The position numbers were made by a program, and so were the translations under genes. Under the pieces are notes generated by a model, which saw only the letters and a program-made list of their open reading frames with translations, made no database searches and was not told where the DNA came from. A DNA stretch of 64,000 bases from Scandinavium manionii (GTDB lineage: Bacteria > Pseudomonadota > Gammaproteobacteria > Enterobacterales > Enterobacteriaceae): assembly GCF_024764775.1 (NCBI RefSeq), contig NZ_JALIGC010000039.1, positions 248,001 through 312,000 on the forward strand. The letters are read 5' to 3'. Below, one piece after another: positions 25,158-32,790 of this stretch. Numbering within the stretch: the first letter of the stretch is position 1; every line of letters starts with the position of its first letter.

Positions 25158-25187
25158 AGTATGAATAGCCTGTTGACAAGTGTCAAC
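25158..25187 (-). promoter_or_regulatory. Promoter with perfect palindrome over the -35 box (HicA-HTH-GNAT operon)
   Basis: Reading on the minus strand, TTGACA (25186-25181), 17 bp, CATACT (25163-25158) forms a good sigma-70 promoter. GTTGACA-AG-TGTCAAC (25172-25187 on +) is a perfect 16-bp palindrome that includes the -35. This is the layout of an autoregulated operator. Transcription would begin near 25151, just ahead of the 25143 ATG. Confidence 0.6.
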
Positions 25188-25372
25188 GGTTTGTTTGGCT
25201 GAAAATCAACCTGGTGCTCTCGTGCAGAGAATACGGTAACCGCAGATAATTCATGCTGAAAGGAGAGGGCAAATGGATGAGAATATTTCAAGGATGCGAG
25301 CACGCTTCCAGCGCGACTGAAACCGTCACGCCGGAACGTACAAATGAAGATGATAAATGCGGGGGAAGGGAA

Positions 25373-26266
25373 TTAAGGCAGGACGTCACCCAACGCTTCC
25401 TCAAGATCGTACCAACGGAAGCCGAAACCAGACTCTTCAAGACGCTTAGGCAGCGCGCGTTGTCCACCTAAGACCAGCACAGAAGATTCCCCCATGAGCA
25501 ATCTGACGGCGGTTGCAGGGGCTCTCAGCACCGCCGGACGATGTAGCGCATGGCCAAGCGCATGCGCGAATTGTTCGTTGCGAACAGGATAAGGCGAAAC
25601 CATGTTGAACGGGCCGCGCAGGTCATTATCCAGCAGCCAAATAATGCCGTTAACCATATCGTCGATATGGATCCACGCGAGGTATTGACGACCCGTGCCG
25701 ATAGGGCCGCCAAGGCCGAGTTTGAAAGGCGGGACCATTTTGCCGAGGATCCCACCTTTAGGCGCCAGAACGACACCGGTACGCAGCAAGCAAACGCGGG
25801 TGTTCTCGCTTTGCGCATCGCAGGCAATTTGCTCCCAGCGAGCGCAGAGTTTATGGGTGAATTCGTTATGCGGAGGTTCTTCTTCTGTCACCACCACTTC
25901 ACCGAGGTCGCCGTAGTATCCCGCGGCAGAACCGGAAATCAGCACTCTCGGTGGCTGAGCGCTTGCGGTAAACAGCTCAACCAGCTTTTGGGTGATGTGC
26001 CAGCGGCTGCTGCACAACCGCTGTTTTTGCTCTTCGGTCCAGCGTTTGTCGGCGATAGGTTCGCCTGCAAGATTGATTACCGCGTCGATACCGTCAAGCG
26101 TGCTGTGTTCGTTGAGTCCCTTCCAGAGTTCAACGCGGGCATCCAGTTGCTGGCGTGCTTTCTCTGGGCTACGCGTCACCACAATGACGTCGTGACCGAG
26201 TTCCAGCAAGCGTGGGATCAAATGACGGCCAATCAGGCCAGTACCGCCGGTAATCAGGATCTTCAT
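25373..26266 (-). CDS. yfcH: Epimerase family protein YfcH
   Basis: A 297-residue extended short-chain dehydrogenase/NAD-dependent epimerase-like protein (TIGR01777 family), matching E. coli YfcH over its length. It has the N-terminal NAD(P) motif ITGGTGLIGRHLIPRLLELG at residues 4-23, a YYGDLGEVVVTEEEPP region near 118, and the C-terminal DUF1731 segment (HRPAVLRAPATAVRLLMGES). Its substrate is unknown. The ATG at 26266 follows AGGTGGC. It lies 18 bp downstream of folX and probably shares its transcript. Confidence 0.94.
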   Translation of the reverse strand: MKILITGGTGLIGRHLIPRLLELGHDVIVVTRSPEKARQQLDARVELWKGLNEHSTLDGIDAVINLAGEPIADKRWTEEQKQRLCSSRWHITQKLVELFTASAQPPRVLISGSAAGYYGDLGEVVVTEEEPPHNEFTHKLCARWEQIACDAQSENTRVCLLRTGVVLAPKGGILGKMVPPFKLGLGGPIGTGRQYLAWIHIDDMVNGIIWLLDNDLRGPFNMVSPYPVRNEQFAHALGHALHRPAVLRAPATAVRLLMGESSVLVLGGQRALPKRLEESGFGFRWYDLEEALGDVLP

Positions 26267-26284
26267 GCCACCTCCGGATTGCGC

Positions 26285-26647
26285 TTAGCCTCGCCAGCTC
26301 ATGGTCATGGAGACAGAATCGGCATAGCGCAGCGCGTGAAGTTTGTCGATTTCCACTTCAGCATAAGTGACCCAGTGATGCTCGCATGCGATATTGAGCA
26401 CATCCTGAGTTAATTTTTCCAGCAAAGAGAAACGGTTATTCTCTACATGCTGAATAATGCACTTAGTGATGGTGCGGTAGTTCAGCGCATCGTTGATATC
26501 TTCGCTATTGCGTGCGTTTTCCGCAGGATAATGGATAGACACGTTGATGACGATATCCTGACGGTTCGCTATCTCTTCTTCTTTGATACCGATATAGGTA
26601 CGCAGGCGCAGGTTCTTGATTCGAATAATGGCGTCTGGTTGGGACAT
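26285..26647 (-). CDS. folX: Dihydroneopterin triphosphate 2'-epimerase
   Basis: FolX epimerises dihydroneopterin triphosphate to dihydromonapterin triphosphate, towards tetrahydromonapterin. The 120-residue product starts at ATG 26647 after a strong GGAGGAAG. An 11-residue upstream extension in frame is not part of the family. Characteristic parts are IIRIKNLRLRTYIGIKEEEI, DALNYRTITKCIIQHVE and the C-terminal YAEVEIDKLHALRYADSV. It is related to FolB. It is followed by yfcH and preceded by yfcG on the same strand. Confidence 0.96.
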   Translation of the reverse strand: MSQPDAIIRIKNLRLRTYIGIKEEEIANRQDIVINVSIHYPAENARNSEDINDALNYRTITKCIIQHVENNRFSLLEKLTQDVLNIACEHHWVTYAEVEIDKLHALRYADSVSMTMSWRG

Positions 26648-26697
26648 TGCAGGCTTCCTCCTGGTTATTATCCCAATCATAATACAACAAAGCGCCG

Positions 26698-27327
26698 TTA
26701 ATTCGCCTGGGCCTTCTGCATCGCGCGCGCTGTAGCCGGACGCAGGCGTATCCGTTCAAACCAGTTGTTCACCGCCGGGAAATTTTGCAGGTCGATGCGC
26801 TGCCGCAGATGCGCGTTAACCCACGGCCAGCACGCGATATCAGCAATGCTGTAATGCTCGCCGCCGAGCCAGGGGGAGGTGCTCAGTCGCTTGTTTAACA
26901 CGTTGTAGAGTCGCAGGGTTTCAACCTGATAACGCTCAATGGCGTAAGGCACCGGCTGAGGCGCAAAGTGGTTGAAATGATGATTCTGCCCAAGCATTGG
27001 CCCCAGACCGCCGACCTGCCAGAACAGCCACTGCAGCGTGACATGACGCTCTCGCAGTTCACCGCTGAGAAGTTTTCCTGATTTTTCAGCCAGGTACAGC
27101 AAAATTTCACCGGATTCAAACAGGCTGAAAGGGGCTCCACCGTCGGCAGGAACGTGGTCGACAATGGCCGGGATCTTATTATTGGGCGACACTGTCAGAA
27201 ATTCCGGACGAAACTGATCGCCCTTGCTGATATCCACGCGGATCTGCCGGTACGCGAGCTGTGCCTCTTCCAGAAAAAGCGTGATTTTATGGCCGTTAGG
27301 GGTAGGGGCGTAATAGAGGTCAATCAT
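26698..27327 (-). CDS. yfcG: Glutathione-dependent disulfide-bond oxidoreductase YfcG
   Basis: A 209-residue glutathione S-transferase-like protein of the Nu class (YfcG/YghU type), which reduces disulfides using GSSG/GSH bound in the active site. The N-terminal thioredoxin-like domain starts MIDLYYAPTPNGHKITLFLE, where Thr and Asn (TPNG) contact glutathione in the E. coli protein. PNNKIPAIVDH is the cis-Pro loop. The helical C-terminal domain contains QWLFWQVGGLGPMLGQNHHF. ATG 27327 follows CAGGAGTTAAA. It is divergent from yfcF. Confidence 0.95.
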   Translation of the reverse strand: MIDLYYAPTPNGHKITLFLEEAQLAYRQIRVDISKGDQFRPEFLTVSPNNKIPAIVDHVPADGGAPFSLFESGEILLYLAEKSGKLLSGELRERHVTLQWLFWQVGGLGPMLGQNHHFNHFAPQPVPYAIERYQVETLRLYNVLNKRLSTSPWLGGEHYSIADIACWPWVNAHLRQRIDLQNFPAVNNWFERIRLRPATARAMQKAQAN

Positions 27328-27465
27328 TTTAACTCCTGGACCTGGGGTATTTTCATGACTTTTCGAGTATAGGTGGTTAAGTCAATTGTGTGAGTTTTCA
27401 TCAAGTGACAGCCTGTCAAAGACGCGATATGTTGACGTTTTCACCCGCAAACCGTTGAGGAAGCT

Positions 27466-28110
27466 ATGACTCGTCCCGTAATTACGCTGTGGTCCGATAA
27501 CCATTTTTACTCGCCGTATGTGATGTCCGTTTATGTCGCTTTGCAGGAAAAGGGACTGGCGTTCAGTCTGAAAACCGTCGATTTGGCAAAGGGTGAACAT
27601 CTGCAATCGGGCTGGAAGGGGTACGGTTTAACCCGCCGGGTGCCGCTGCTGGAGGTGGATACCTTTGAACTGACCGAGTCTTCTGCCATTACCGAATATC
27701 TTGATGAGCGTTTTGCCCCGCCGCAGTGGGAGCGTCTTTATCCGCATGATATCGAAAAGCGTGCCCGCGCCCGGCAGATTCAGGCCTGGATACGCAGCGA
27801 TTTAACGCCCATCCGAGAAGAACGGTCCACGGACGTTGTCTTTGGCGGGGTGAAGAAACCGGCTCTCAGTAGCGCAGGGGAAAAAGCAGCTGCGAAGCTG
27901 TATGACACCGCAAGCGCGCTGCTGTCTCACGGGAAGCCAAATCTGTTTGGTGAATGGTCAGTCGCGGATACCGACCTGGCGTTGATGATTAATCGTCTGG
28001 TGCTGAACGGGGATGATGTCCCGGAACAGCTGGCCGATTATGCCTCTTTCCAGTGGCAGCGAGCATCTGTCCAGCGTTTCCTTGCGCTCTCGGCGAAATA
28101 CGCAGGCTGA
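27466..28110 (+). CDS. yfcF: Glutathione S-transferase YfcF
   Basis: A 214-residue GST with thiol peroxidase and transferase activity in E. coli, linked to hydrogen peroxide resistance. The N-terminal domain has ITLWSDNHFYSPYVMSVYVA, the cis-Pro loop TRRVPLLEVDTFELTESSAI and the glutathione-binding ES-SAI turn. The C-terminal helical domain contains the conserved FGEWSVADTDLALMINRL. ATG 27466 follows TTGAGGAAGCT. The 138-bp gap to yfcG holds both promoters. Confidence 0.94.
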   Translation: MTRPVITLWSDNHFYSPYVMSVYVALQEKGLAFSLKTVDLAKGEHLQSGWKGYGLTRRVPLLEVDTFELTESSAITEYLDERFAPPQWERLYPHDIEKRARARQIQAWIRSDLTPIREERSTDVVFGGVKKPALSSAGEKAAAKLYDTASALLSHGKPNLFGEWSVADTDLALMINRLVLNGDDVPEQLADYASFQWQRASVQRFLALSAKYAG

Positions 28111-28163
28111 ACCGGCCGCAATAATCCGTTATGATAGTGCGGTTTTTTGTGGAGGAATGATTG

Positions 28164-28715
28164 ATGAAGCTGATGTTTGCATCAGATATTCACGGGTCTT
28201 TACCCGCCGCTGAACGCGTGCTGTCTCTGTTTATACAGAGTGATGCCAGATATTTGGTCATTTTGGGCGATGTGTTAAATCATGGCCCGCGTAATGCGTT
28301 ACCTGAAGGTTATGCGCCTGCTGATGTTGCTGAATGCTTAAACACGCAGGCAGAACGGATTATTGCCGTGCGCGGGAACTGCGACAGTGAAGTGGACCAG
28401 ATGCTGCTGCATTTTCCCATCACTGCGCCATGGCAGCAGGTGTTGACCGCCGAACAGCGTCTGTTTTTGACGCACGGACATTTGTTTGGTCCGGACAATC
28501 TGCCGTCCCTCGCGGCTGGCGATGTGCTGGTTTATGGTCATACTCATATTCCGGTTGCTGAACGTAGAGGTGACATCTTCCACTTCAACCCGGGTTCCAT
28601 CAGCATTCCGAAAGGCGGCTTTAGCGCCAGCTACGGTATGATGGAGGGCAATAAATTGCGGGTTTTAGCACTCAATGATCAACGGGTTATTGCAGAGGTA
28701 GCAATTAATCCGTAA
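28164..28715 (+). CDS. yfcE: Phosphodiesterase YfcE
   Basis: A metallophosphoesterase of about 183 residues that hydrolyses phosphodiesters in vitro using Mn2+. The calcineurin-like metal-binding motifs are all present: FASDIHG, ILGDVLNHGPRN, RGNCDSEVD, LTHGHLFG and YGHTHIPV. I start at ATG 28164, 8 bp after GGAGG; the in-frame TTG at 28161 is a less likely start. Only 53 bp separate it from yfcF. Confidence 0.95.
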   Translation: MKLMFASDIHGSLPAAERVLSLFIQSDARYLVILGDVLNHGPRNALPEGYAPADVAECLNTQAERIIAVRGNCDSEVDQMLLHFPITAPWQQVLTAEQRLFLTHGHLFGPDNLPSLAAGDVLVYGHTHIPVAERRGDIFHFNPGSISIPKGGFSASYGMMEGNKLRVLALNDQRVIAEVAINP

Positions 28716-28770
28716 TTTACCCGACAACCGTAAACGCGCCGCGAGAGCGTAATAAAGAGAAGGTTTTCCG

Positions 28771-29337
28771 ATGGTGGAGCAGAATTTGGCAAGCACAGAA
28801 TGGGTGGATATCGTCAACGAAGACAACGAGGTCATCGCACAGTCCAGCCGTGAACAAATGCGTGCGCAGTGTCTGCGTCATCGCGCGACCTATATTGTGG
28901 TTCATGACGGCATGGGAAAAATTCTCGTACAGCGCCGGACTGAAACCAAAGATTTTATGCCGGGTATGCTGGATGCCACCGCTGGCGGCGTGGTGCAGTC
29001 TGACGAGCAGTTGCTCGACTCAGCGCGTCGCGAAGCAGAAGAAGAGCTTGGAATTGCAGGCGTGCCGTTTGCAGATCACGGACAATTCTACTTCGAAGAC
29101 AAACACTGCCGCGTGTGGGGCAGCCTTTTCAGCTGTGTATCTCACGGCCCGTTTGCGTTGCAGGAAGAAGAAGTGAGCGAAGTCTGCTGGCTAACACCGG
29201 AAGAGATAACCGCCCGTTGCGATGAGTTTACCGCTGATTCACTGAAGGCGCTTGCGCTGTGGATGACCCGCAATGCCAAGAACGAAGCCGCGAAAGACGC
29301 GTCAAAAGACGCACCGAAAGAAGAAGAGACCGAGTAA
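28771..29337 (+). CDS. yfcD: Nudix hydrolase YfcD
   Basis: A 188-residue Nudix hydrolase of the isopentenyl-diphosphate isomerase-like group. The Nudix box is at about 72-95 (GGVVQSDEQLL then REAEEELGI), with all key Glu residues. The substrate in the cell is not known. The C-terminus is longer than in E. coli and ends in a charged, repetitive tail (AKDASKDAPKEE). ATG 28771 follows GAGAAGGTTTTCCG. It ends 4 bp before the stop of the LacI-type gene on the opposite strand, with no room for a separate terminator. Confidence 0.94.
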   Translation: MVEQNLASTEWVDIVNEDNEVIAQSSREQMRAQCLRHRATYIVVHDGMGKILVQRRTETKDFMPGMLDATAGGVVQSDEQLLDSARREAEEELGIAGVPFADHGQFYFEDKHCRVWGSLFSCVSHGPFALQEEEVSEVCWLTPEEITARCDEFTADSLKALALWMTRNAKNEAAKDASKDAPKEEETE

Positions 29338-29341
29338 CGTT

Positions 29342-30361
29342 TTAGCAGCTGTCCCGTAAACACAGTTTTGCGGCGATGGCGGGGTCATCATCCCACTCTT
29401 CATCATTGAGACGCGCCAGTAGGGCGCGTCCAGCCTCGATTCCTATCTGCTTGTGTGGCACCGAAATCGTAGTCAGCGGCGGTTGACAGACTCGGCTCAC
29501 GTCGCTGTCACCGAAGCCCACAATCGCCAGATCGTCTGGCACTTTGATACGCCGACGCTGGCACTCATACAGCGCGCCACAGGCCATTTCATCCGACACA
29601 CACACCAACGCATCCAGCTCAGGCCACGCCAGTAAAAATTCAGGCAACTGTGCCGCACCCGTTGTAAACGTAGGCGGTTCGGCGGCATTTATGACGCGAT
29701 TGGGTGACATATGATGGCGTAGCATCGCTTTGTACCAACCCTGTAAATGCTGCTGAAAAATCCACTGTTCCTGATTCGCGCACAGTAGGCCGATATTCTG
29801 ATAGCCGCGCTGAATCAGCGTTTGCGTCAGTTCAAACATGGCCGCGACGTTATCGATACCGATATTCATGTCCAGCGGGTCGGTACGTTTGGCGCCAATT
29901 TCCATTACCGGAATACCGCTGTTTTCCAGCCACTGACGCGAGGTATCACTGTGCTCGACGCTAAGCAGAATGGCGGCGGCGATGTTAGACGCCAGCAGCG
30001 TTTCGAGCAGCTTTTCTTCCTGGTCGAGATGATGACGCGATTCCGCGAGCATGATTTGGTAGCCCGCAGGCTGCAAAATTTGCTGCAGTCCGGCGAACAT
30101 TTCTGAGCAGCCGACCTGGGCCAGGCTCGGAACGACCATGCCAATCGTCCATGATGACGCGGATGCCAGCGCGCTTGCCGCCATGTTGGGCATATATCCC
30201 AGCGCCTGAACCGCCGCTTCAATCTTTTCCCGGAGTTTATCGGAGACCTGTTCCGGCGTACGCAGCGCACGGGAAACGGTCATCGTTCCCACGCCCGCCA
30301 GCTGTGCCACATCTGCCAGCGTGACTTTGCCAGTACTGCGACGTTTTCGGGTCAGAGACAT
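29342..30361 (-). CDS. LacI-family regulator (GntR-like) of the PTS-transketolase operon
   Basis: A 339-residue LacI/GalR repressor. The N-terminal HTH is VTLADVAQLAGVGTMTVSRA (14-33), followed by the hinge helix (PNMAASALASASS). The periplasmic-binding-like effector domain runs from about 65 onward (IGMVVPSLAQVGCSEMFAGL). It most resembles gluconate-type GntR regulators of Enterobacteriaceae and, from memory, Salmonella STM2345. ATG 30361 follows AGGAAGC. It is divergent from the IIA gene, and twin operator-like palindromes lie between them. The inducer is probably the imported sugar phosphate. Confidence 0.9.
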   Translation of the reverse strand: MSLTRKRRSTGKVTLADVAQLAGVGTMTVSRALRTPEQVSDKLREKIEAAVQALGYMPNMAASALASASSWTIGMVVPSLAQVGCSEMFAGLQQILQPAGYQIMLAESRHHLDQEEKLLETLLASNIAAAILLSVEHSDTSRQWLENSGIPVMEIGAKRTDPLDMNIGIDNVAAMFELTQTLIQRGYQNIGLLCANQEQWIFQQHLQGWYKAMLRHHMSPNRVINAAEPPTFTTGAAQLPEFLLAWPELDALVCVSDEMACGALYECQRRRIKVPDDLAIVGFGDSDVSRVCQPPLTTISVPHKQIGIEAGRALLARLNDEEWDDDPAIAAKLCLRDSC

Positions 30362-30455
30362 GCTTCTTCCTGATTGAAATCTCGTTTTGAAAGTGTATGC
30401 AGTATACGCCGGAAATCCCTCTTTTTGCTGAGTTATTACGCCATGTCCATATTTT

Positions 30456-30469
30456 TGATAGCGCTATCA
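30456..30469. promoter_or_regulatory. LacI-type operator 1
   Basis: TGATAGCGCTATCA is a perfect 14-bp palindrome with the central CG typical of LacI-family operators. It lies about 95 bp upstream of the regulator start and about 110 bp upstream of the IIA start. Confidence 0.8.
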
Positions 30470-30491
30470 CAAATTACAAACCTGCTAATTT

Positions 30492-30503
30492 GGTAGCGCT
30501 ATC
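30492..30503. promoter_or_regulatory. LacI-type operator 2
   Basis: GGTAGCGCTATC repeats the core of operator 1 (TAGCGCTA) with one arm base changed. The two centres are 35 bp apart, in the same divergent promoter region, so two repressor dimers may bind together. Confidence 0.75.
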
Positions 30504-30579
30504 TTTGTGACCATTATCACAGTCAGTATTCGGGACCTTGCATAAAGTTTGTCCACTTACCGAATGCTGGAGAATACGA

Positions 30580-31023
30580 ATGCTCAGTCAATGGCTCCAC
30601 GAAGGAACGATCCGGCTACAGGAAAGCGTCGAAAACTGGCCGCAGGCACTGGAGATTTGCGCCGGGCCGCTGCTGGAAGCACGTGTGATAATACCGGAGT
30701 ACGTCACCGCCATTATCGAACAGCACCAAAAACTTGGGCCGTATTATGTGTTGGCTCCTGGCCTTGCGATGCCGCATGCTCGCCCGGAAGAGGGGGCACA
30801 AGATTTAGGGCTTTCGTTACTGAAACTGCAACACGGCGTCAATTTTGGTTCGAGCGAGCATGACCCGGTGGATTTGATTATTATGCTGGCGGCCCCGGAT
30901 AAACACAGCCACATTGAAATGATCTCCGCGCTGGCAGAATTATTTTCCAGCGAAGAGGAATTACTGTCGCTACACCAGGCGAAATCCCTTGAGGAGATAA
31001 AAAATATAATCTCACGTTTCTGA
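30580..31023 (+). CDS. PTS EIIA component (ascorbate/mannitol-type)
   Basis: A 147-residue phosphocarrier of the PTS_EIIA_2 family that accepts phosphate from HPr. The phosphorylated His is in LAMPHARPEEGAQDLGLS. Other family positions are DLIIMLAAPDKHSHIEMI. I start at ATG 30580 after CTGGAGAA; an upstream TTG at 30538 would add 14 residues of no family similarity. It is the first gene of a five-gene operon with IIB, IIC and a split transketolase. Confidence 0.9.
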   Translation: MLSQWLHEGTIRLQESVENWPQALEICAGPLLEARVIIPEYVTAIIEQHQKLGPYYVLAPGLAMPHARPEEGAQDLGLSLLKLQHGVNFGSSEHDPVDLIIMLAAPDKHSHIEMISALAELFSSEEELLSLHQAKSLEEIKNIISRF

Positions 31024-31105
31024 TTGTTTTAATTTCTAACCCTGACATCCAACATTTTACTTACAGGTAAAGTGCGGGCTGACTCTACGAAAAAAGGTGG
31101 CAATA

Positions 31106-31378
31106 ATGAAAATTATGGCGATTTGCGGATCCGGTCTTGGCAGTAGTTTTATGGTCGAGATGAATATTAAAAAAGTCCTCAAGAAACTGAATGTCGAAGC
31201 AGAGGTGGAGCATTCAGACCTTTCATCAGCCACGCCGGGTGCGGCCGATCTCTTTGTGATGGCAAAAGACATCGCCGAAAGCGCCAGCGTGCCGGATAAC
31301 CAACTGGTGGTTATTAATAATATTATCGACATCAATGAACTGGAAAATAAGCTCAGTGCTTATTTCGCCAGCCGTTAA
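31106..31378 (+). CDS. PTS EIIB component (ascorbate-type)
   Basis: A 90-residue cytoplasmic phosphocarrier of the UlaB/SgaB type. The phosphocysteine loop is ICGSGLGSSFMVEMN, with the Cys near residue 7. The start is ATG 31106, after AAGGTGG; a GTG at 31097 in frame overlaps that ribosome site. It takes phosphate from IIA and passes it to the sugar bound by IIC. Confidence 0.9.
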   Translation: MKIMAICGSGLGSSFMVEMNIKKVLKKLNVEAEVEHSDLSSATPGAADLFVMAKDIAESASVPDNQLVVINNIIDINELENKLSAYFASR

Positions 31379-31401
31379 CCCGCAATGAGTGAGGGGCAGA
31401 T

Positions 31402-32790
31402 ATGTTTATCCTCGAGACGCTTAATTTTGTGGTGGATATTCTTAAGGTTCCATCAGTACTGGTGGGTTTAATTGCGCTGATTGGTTTGGTGGCACAGAAG
31501 AAATCATTTTCAGACGTTGTTAAAGGCACGGTAAAAACCATTCTGGGCTTTATTGTACTGGGCGGTGGCGCGGGTGTTTTAGTGGGCTCGCTAAACCCAC
31601 TGGGTGGAATGTTTGAACACGCGTTCAGTATTCAAGGGATTATTCCGAATAACGAAGCGATTGTGTCTATCGCGCTGGAGAAATATGGTGCAGCGACGGC
31701 GCTGATCATGGCCTTCGGCATGGTAGCGAACATTGTGGTAGCTCGCTTCACCCGCCTGAAATACATTTTCCTGACCGGGCACCACACCTTCTACATGGCC
31801 TGCATGATTGGGGTCATCCTCACCGTCGCAGGTTTTGAAGGCATCGGCCTGGTGTTTACCGGCTCGCTGATCCTGGGCCTGATCATGGCGTTTTTCCCGG
31901 CCATTGCACAACGTTATATGAAACGCATAACCGGTAATGACGACATCGCGTTTGGTCACTTCAGGACGCTCGGCTATGTGCTTTCTGGCTGGATTGGCAG
32001 CAAAGTGGGCAAAGGTTCTCGCTCAACCGAGGAGATGAACCTGCCGAAAAACCTCAGTTTCCTGCGCGACAGCTCCATTTCCATTTCACTGACCATGATG
32101 ATCATTTATCTGATTATGGCGGTTTGCGCCGGGCGTGAGTACGTTGAGGCGCAGTTCAGCGGCGGTCAGAACTATCTCGTCTACGCCATCATCATGGCGA
32201 TCACCTTCGCGGCCGGCGTGTTCATCATCCTGCAGGGCGTGCGACTGATTTTGGCGGAAATCGTTCCGGCATTTACCGGCTTCTCGGAAAAACTGGTCCC
32301 GAATGCGCGTCCGGCGCTCGATTGCCCGGTGGTGTATCCGTACGCCCCAAATGCGGTGCTGATTGGCTTCCTGTTCAGCTTCCTCGGTGGCCTGGTGGGC
32401 CTGTTCCTCTGCGGACAGTTCAAATGGGTGCTTATCCTGCCAGGCGTCGTGCCTCACTTCTTCACTGGCGCCACCGCGGGCGTGTTCGGTAACGCCACCG
32501 GCGGACGTCGCGGAGCAATGATTGGCGCGTTCGCAAACGGCCTGCTGATCACTTTCCTGCCGGTATTACTGCTGCCGGTTCTCGGCGCGCTGGGCTTTGC
32601 CAACACCACGTTCTCTGATGCCGATTTCGGTGCGGTGGGCATCGTGCTGGGCAACCTCGCGCGTTATCTGTCGCCAATGGCGATAACCGGGCTGGTGGTG
32701 GTTATCTTCGCGCTGTTGGTGCTGTTCAACTATCTGGCCAAAGGCAAAGTCGCTGGCAACGATTTCCCGCAAAATACAGGAGCCAAATGA
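31402..32790 (+). CDS. PTS EIIC component (UlaA/SgaT ascorbate-type permease)
   Basis: A 462-residue polytopic permease of the UlaA (EIIC-SgaT) family, the channel through which the sugar is taken in and phosphorylated. It shows GFIVLGGGAGVLVGSLNPLG, the conserved LTGHHTFYMACM and GNATGGRRGAMIGAFANGLL. ATG 31402 follows GAGGGGCAGAT. Its stop overlaps the transketolase start by 4 bp (ATGA). The substrate may not be ascorbate, because no ula-type catabolic genes follow; the partner enzyme is a transketolase. Confidence 0.93.
   Translation: MFILETLNFVVDILKVPSVLVGLIALIGLVAQKKSFSDVVKGTVKTILGFIVLGGGAGVLVGSLNPLGGMFEHAFSIQGIIPNNEAIVSIALEKYGAATALIMAFGMVANIVVARFTRLKYIFLTGHHTFYMACMIGVILTVAGFEGIGLVFTGSLILGLIMAFFPAIAQRYMKRITGNDDIAFGHFRTLGYVLSGWIGSKVGKGSRSTEEMNLPKNLSFLRDSSISISLTMMIIYLIMAVCAGREYVEAQFSGGQNYLVYAIIMAITFAAGVFIILQGVRLILAEIVPAFTGFSEKLVPNARPALDCPVVYPYAPNAVLIGFLFSFLGGLVGLFLCGQFKWVLILPGVVPHFFTGATAGVFGNATGGRRGAMIGAFANGLLITFLPVLLLPVLGALGFANTTFSDADFGAVGIVLGNLARYLSPMAITGLVVVIFALLVLFNYLAKGKVAGNDFPQNTGAK

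Noticed and set aside
25253..25471. Plus-strand ORF or a 15-codon mini-ORF (25273-25320) after GGAGAGGG upstream of yfcH
   Set aside because: The ribosome-like sequence is good, but the product is very short, or overlaps yfcH antisense, with no similarity I recognise. It could be a remnant of an earlier occupant of the slot.
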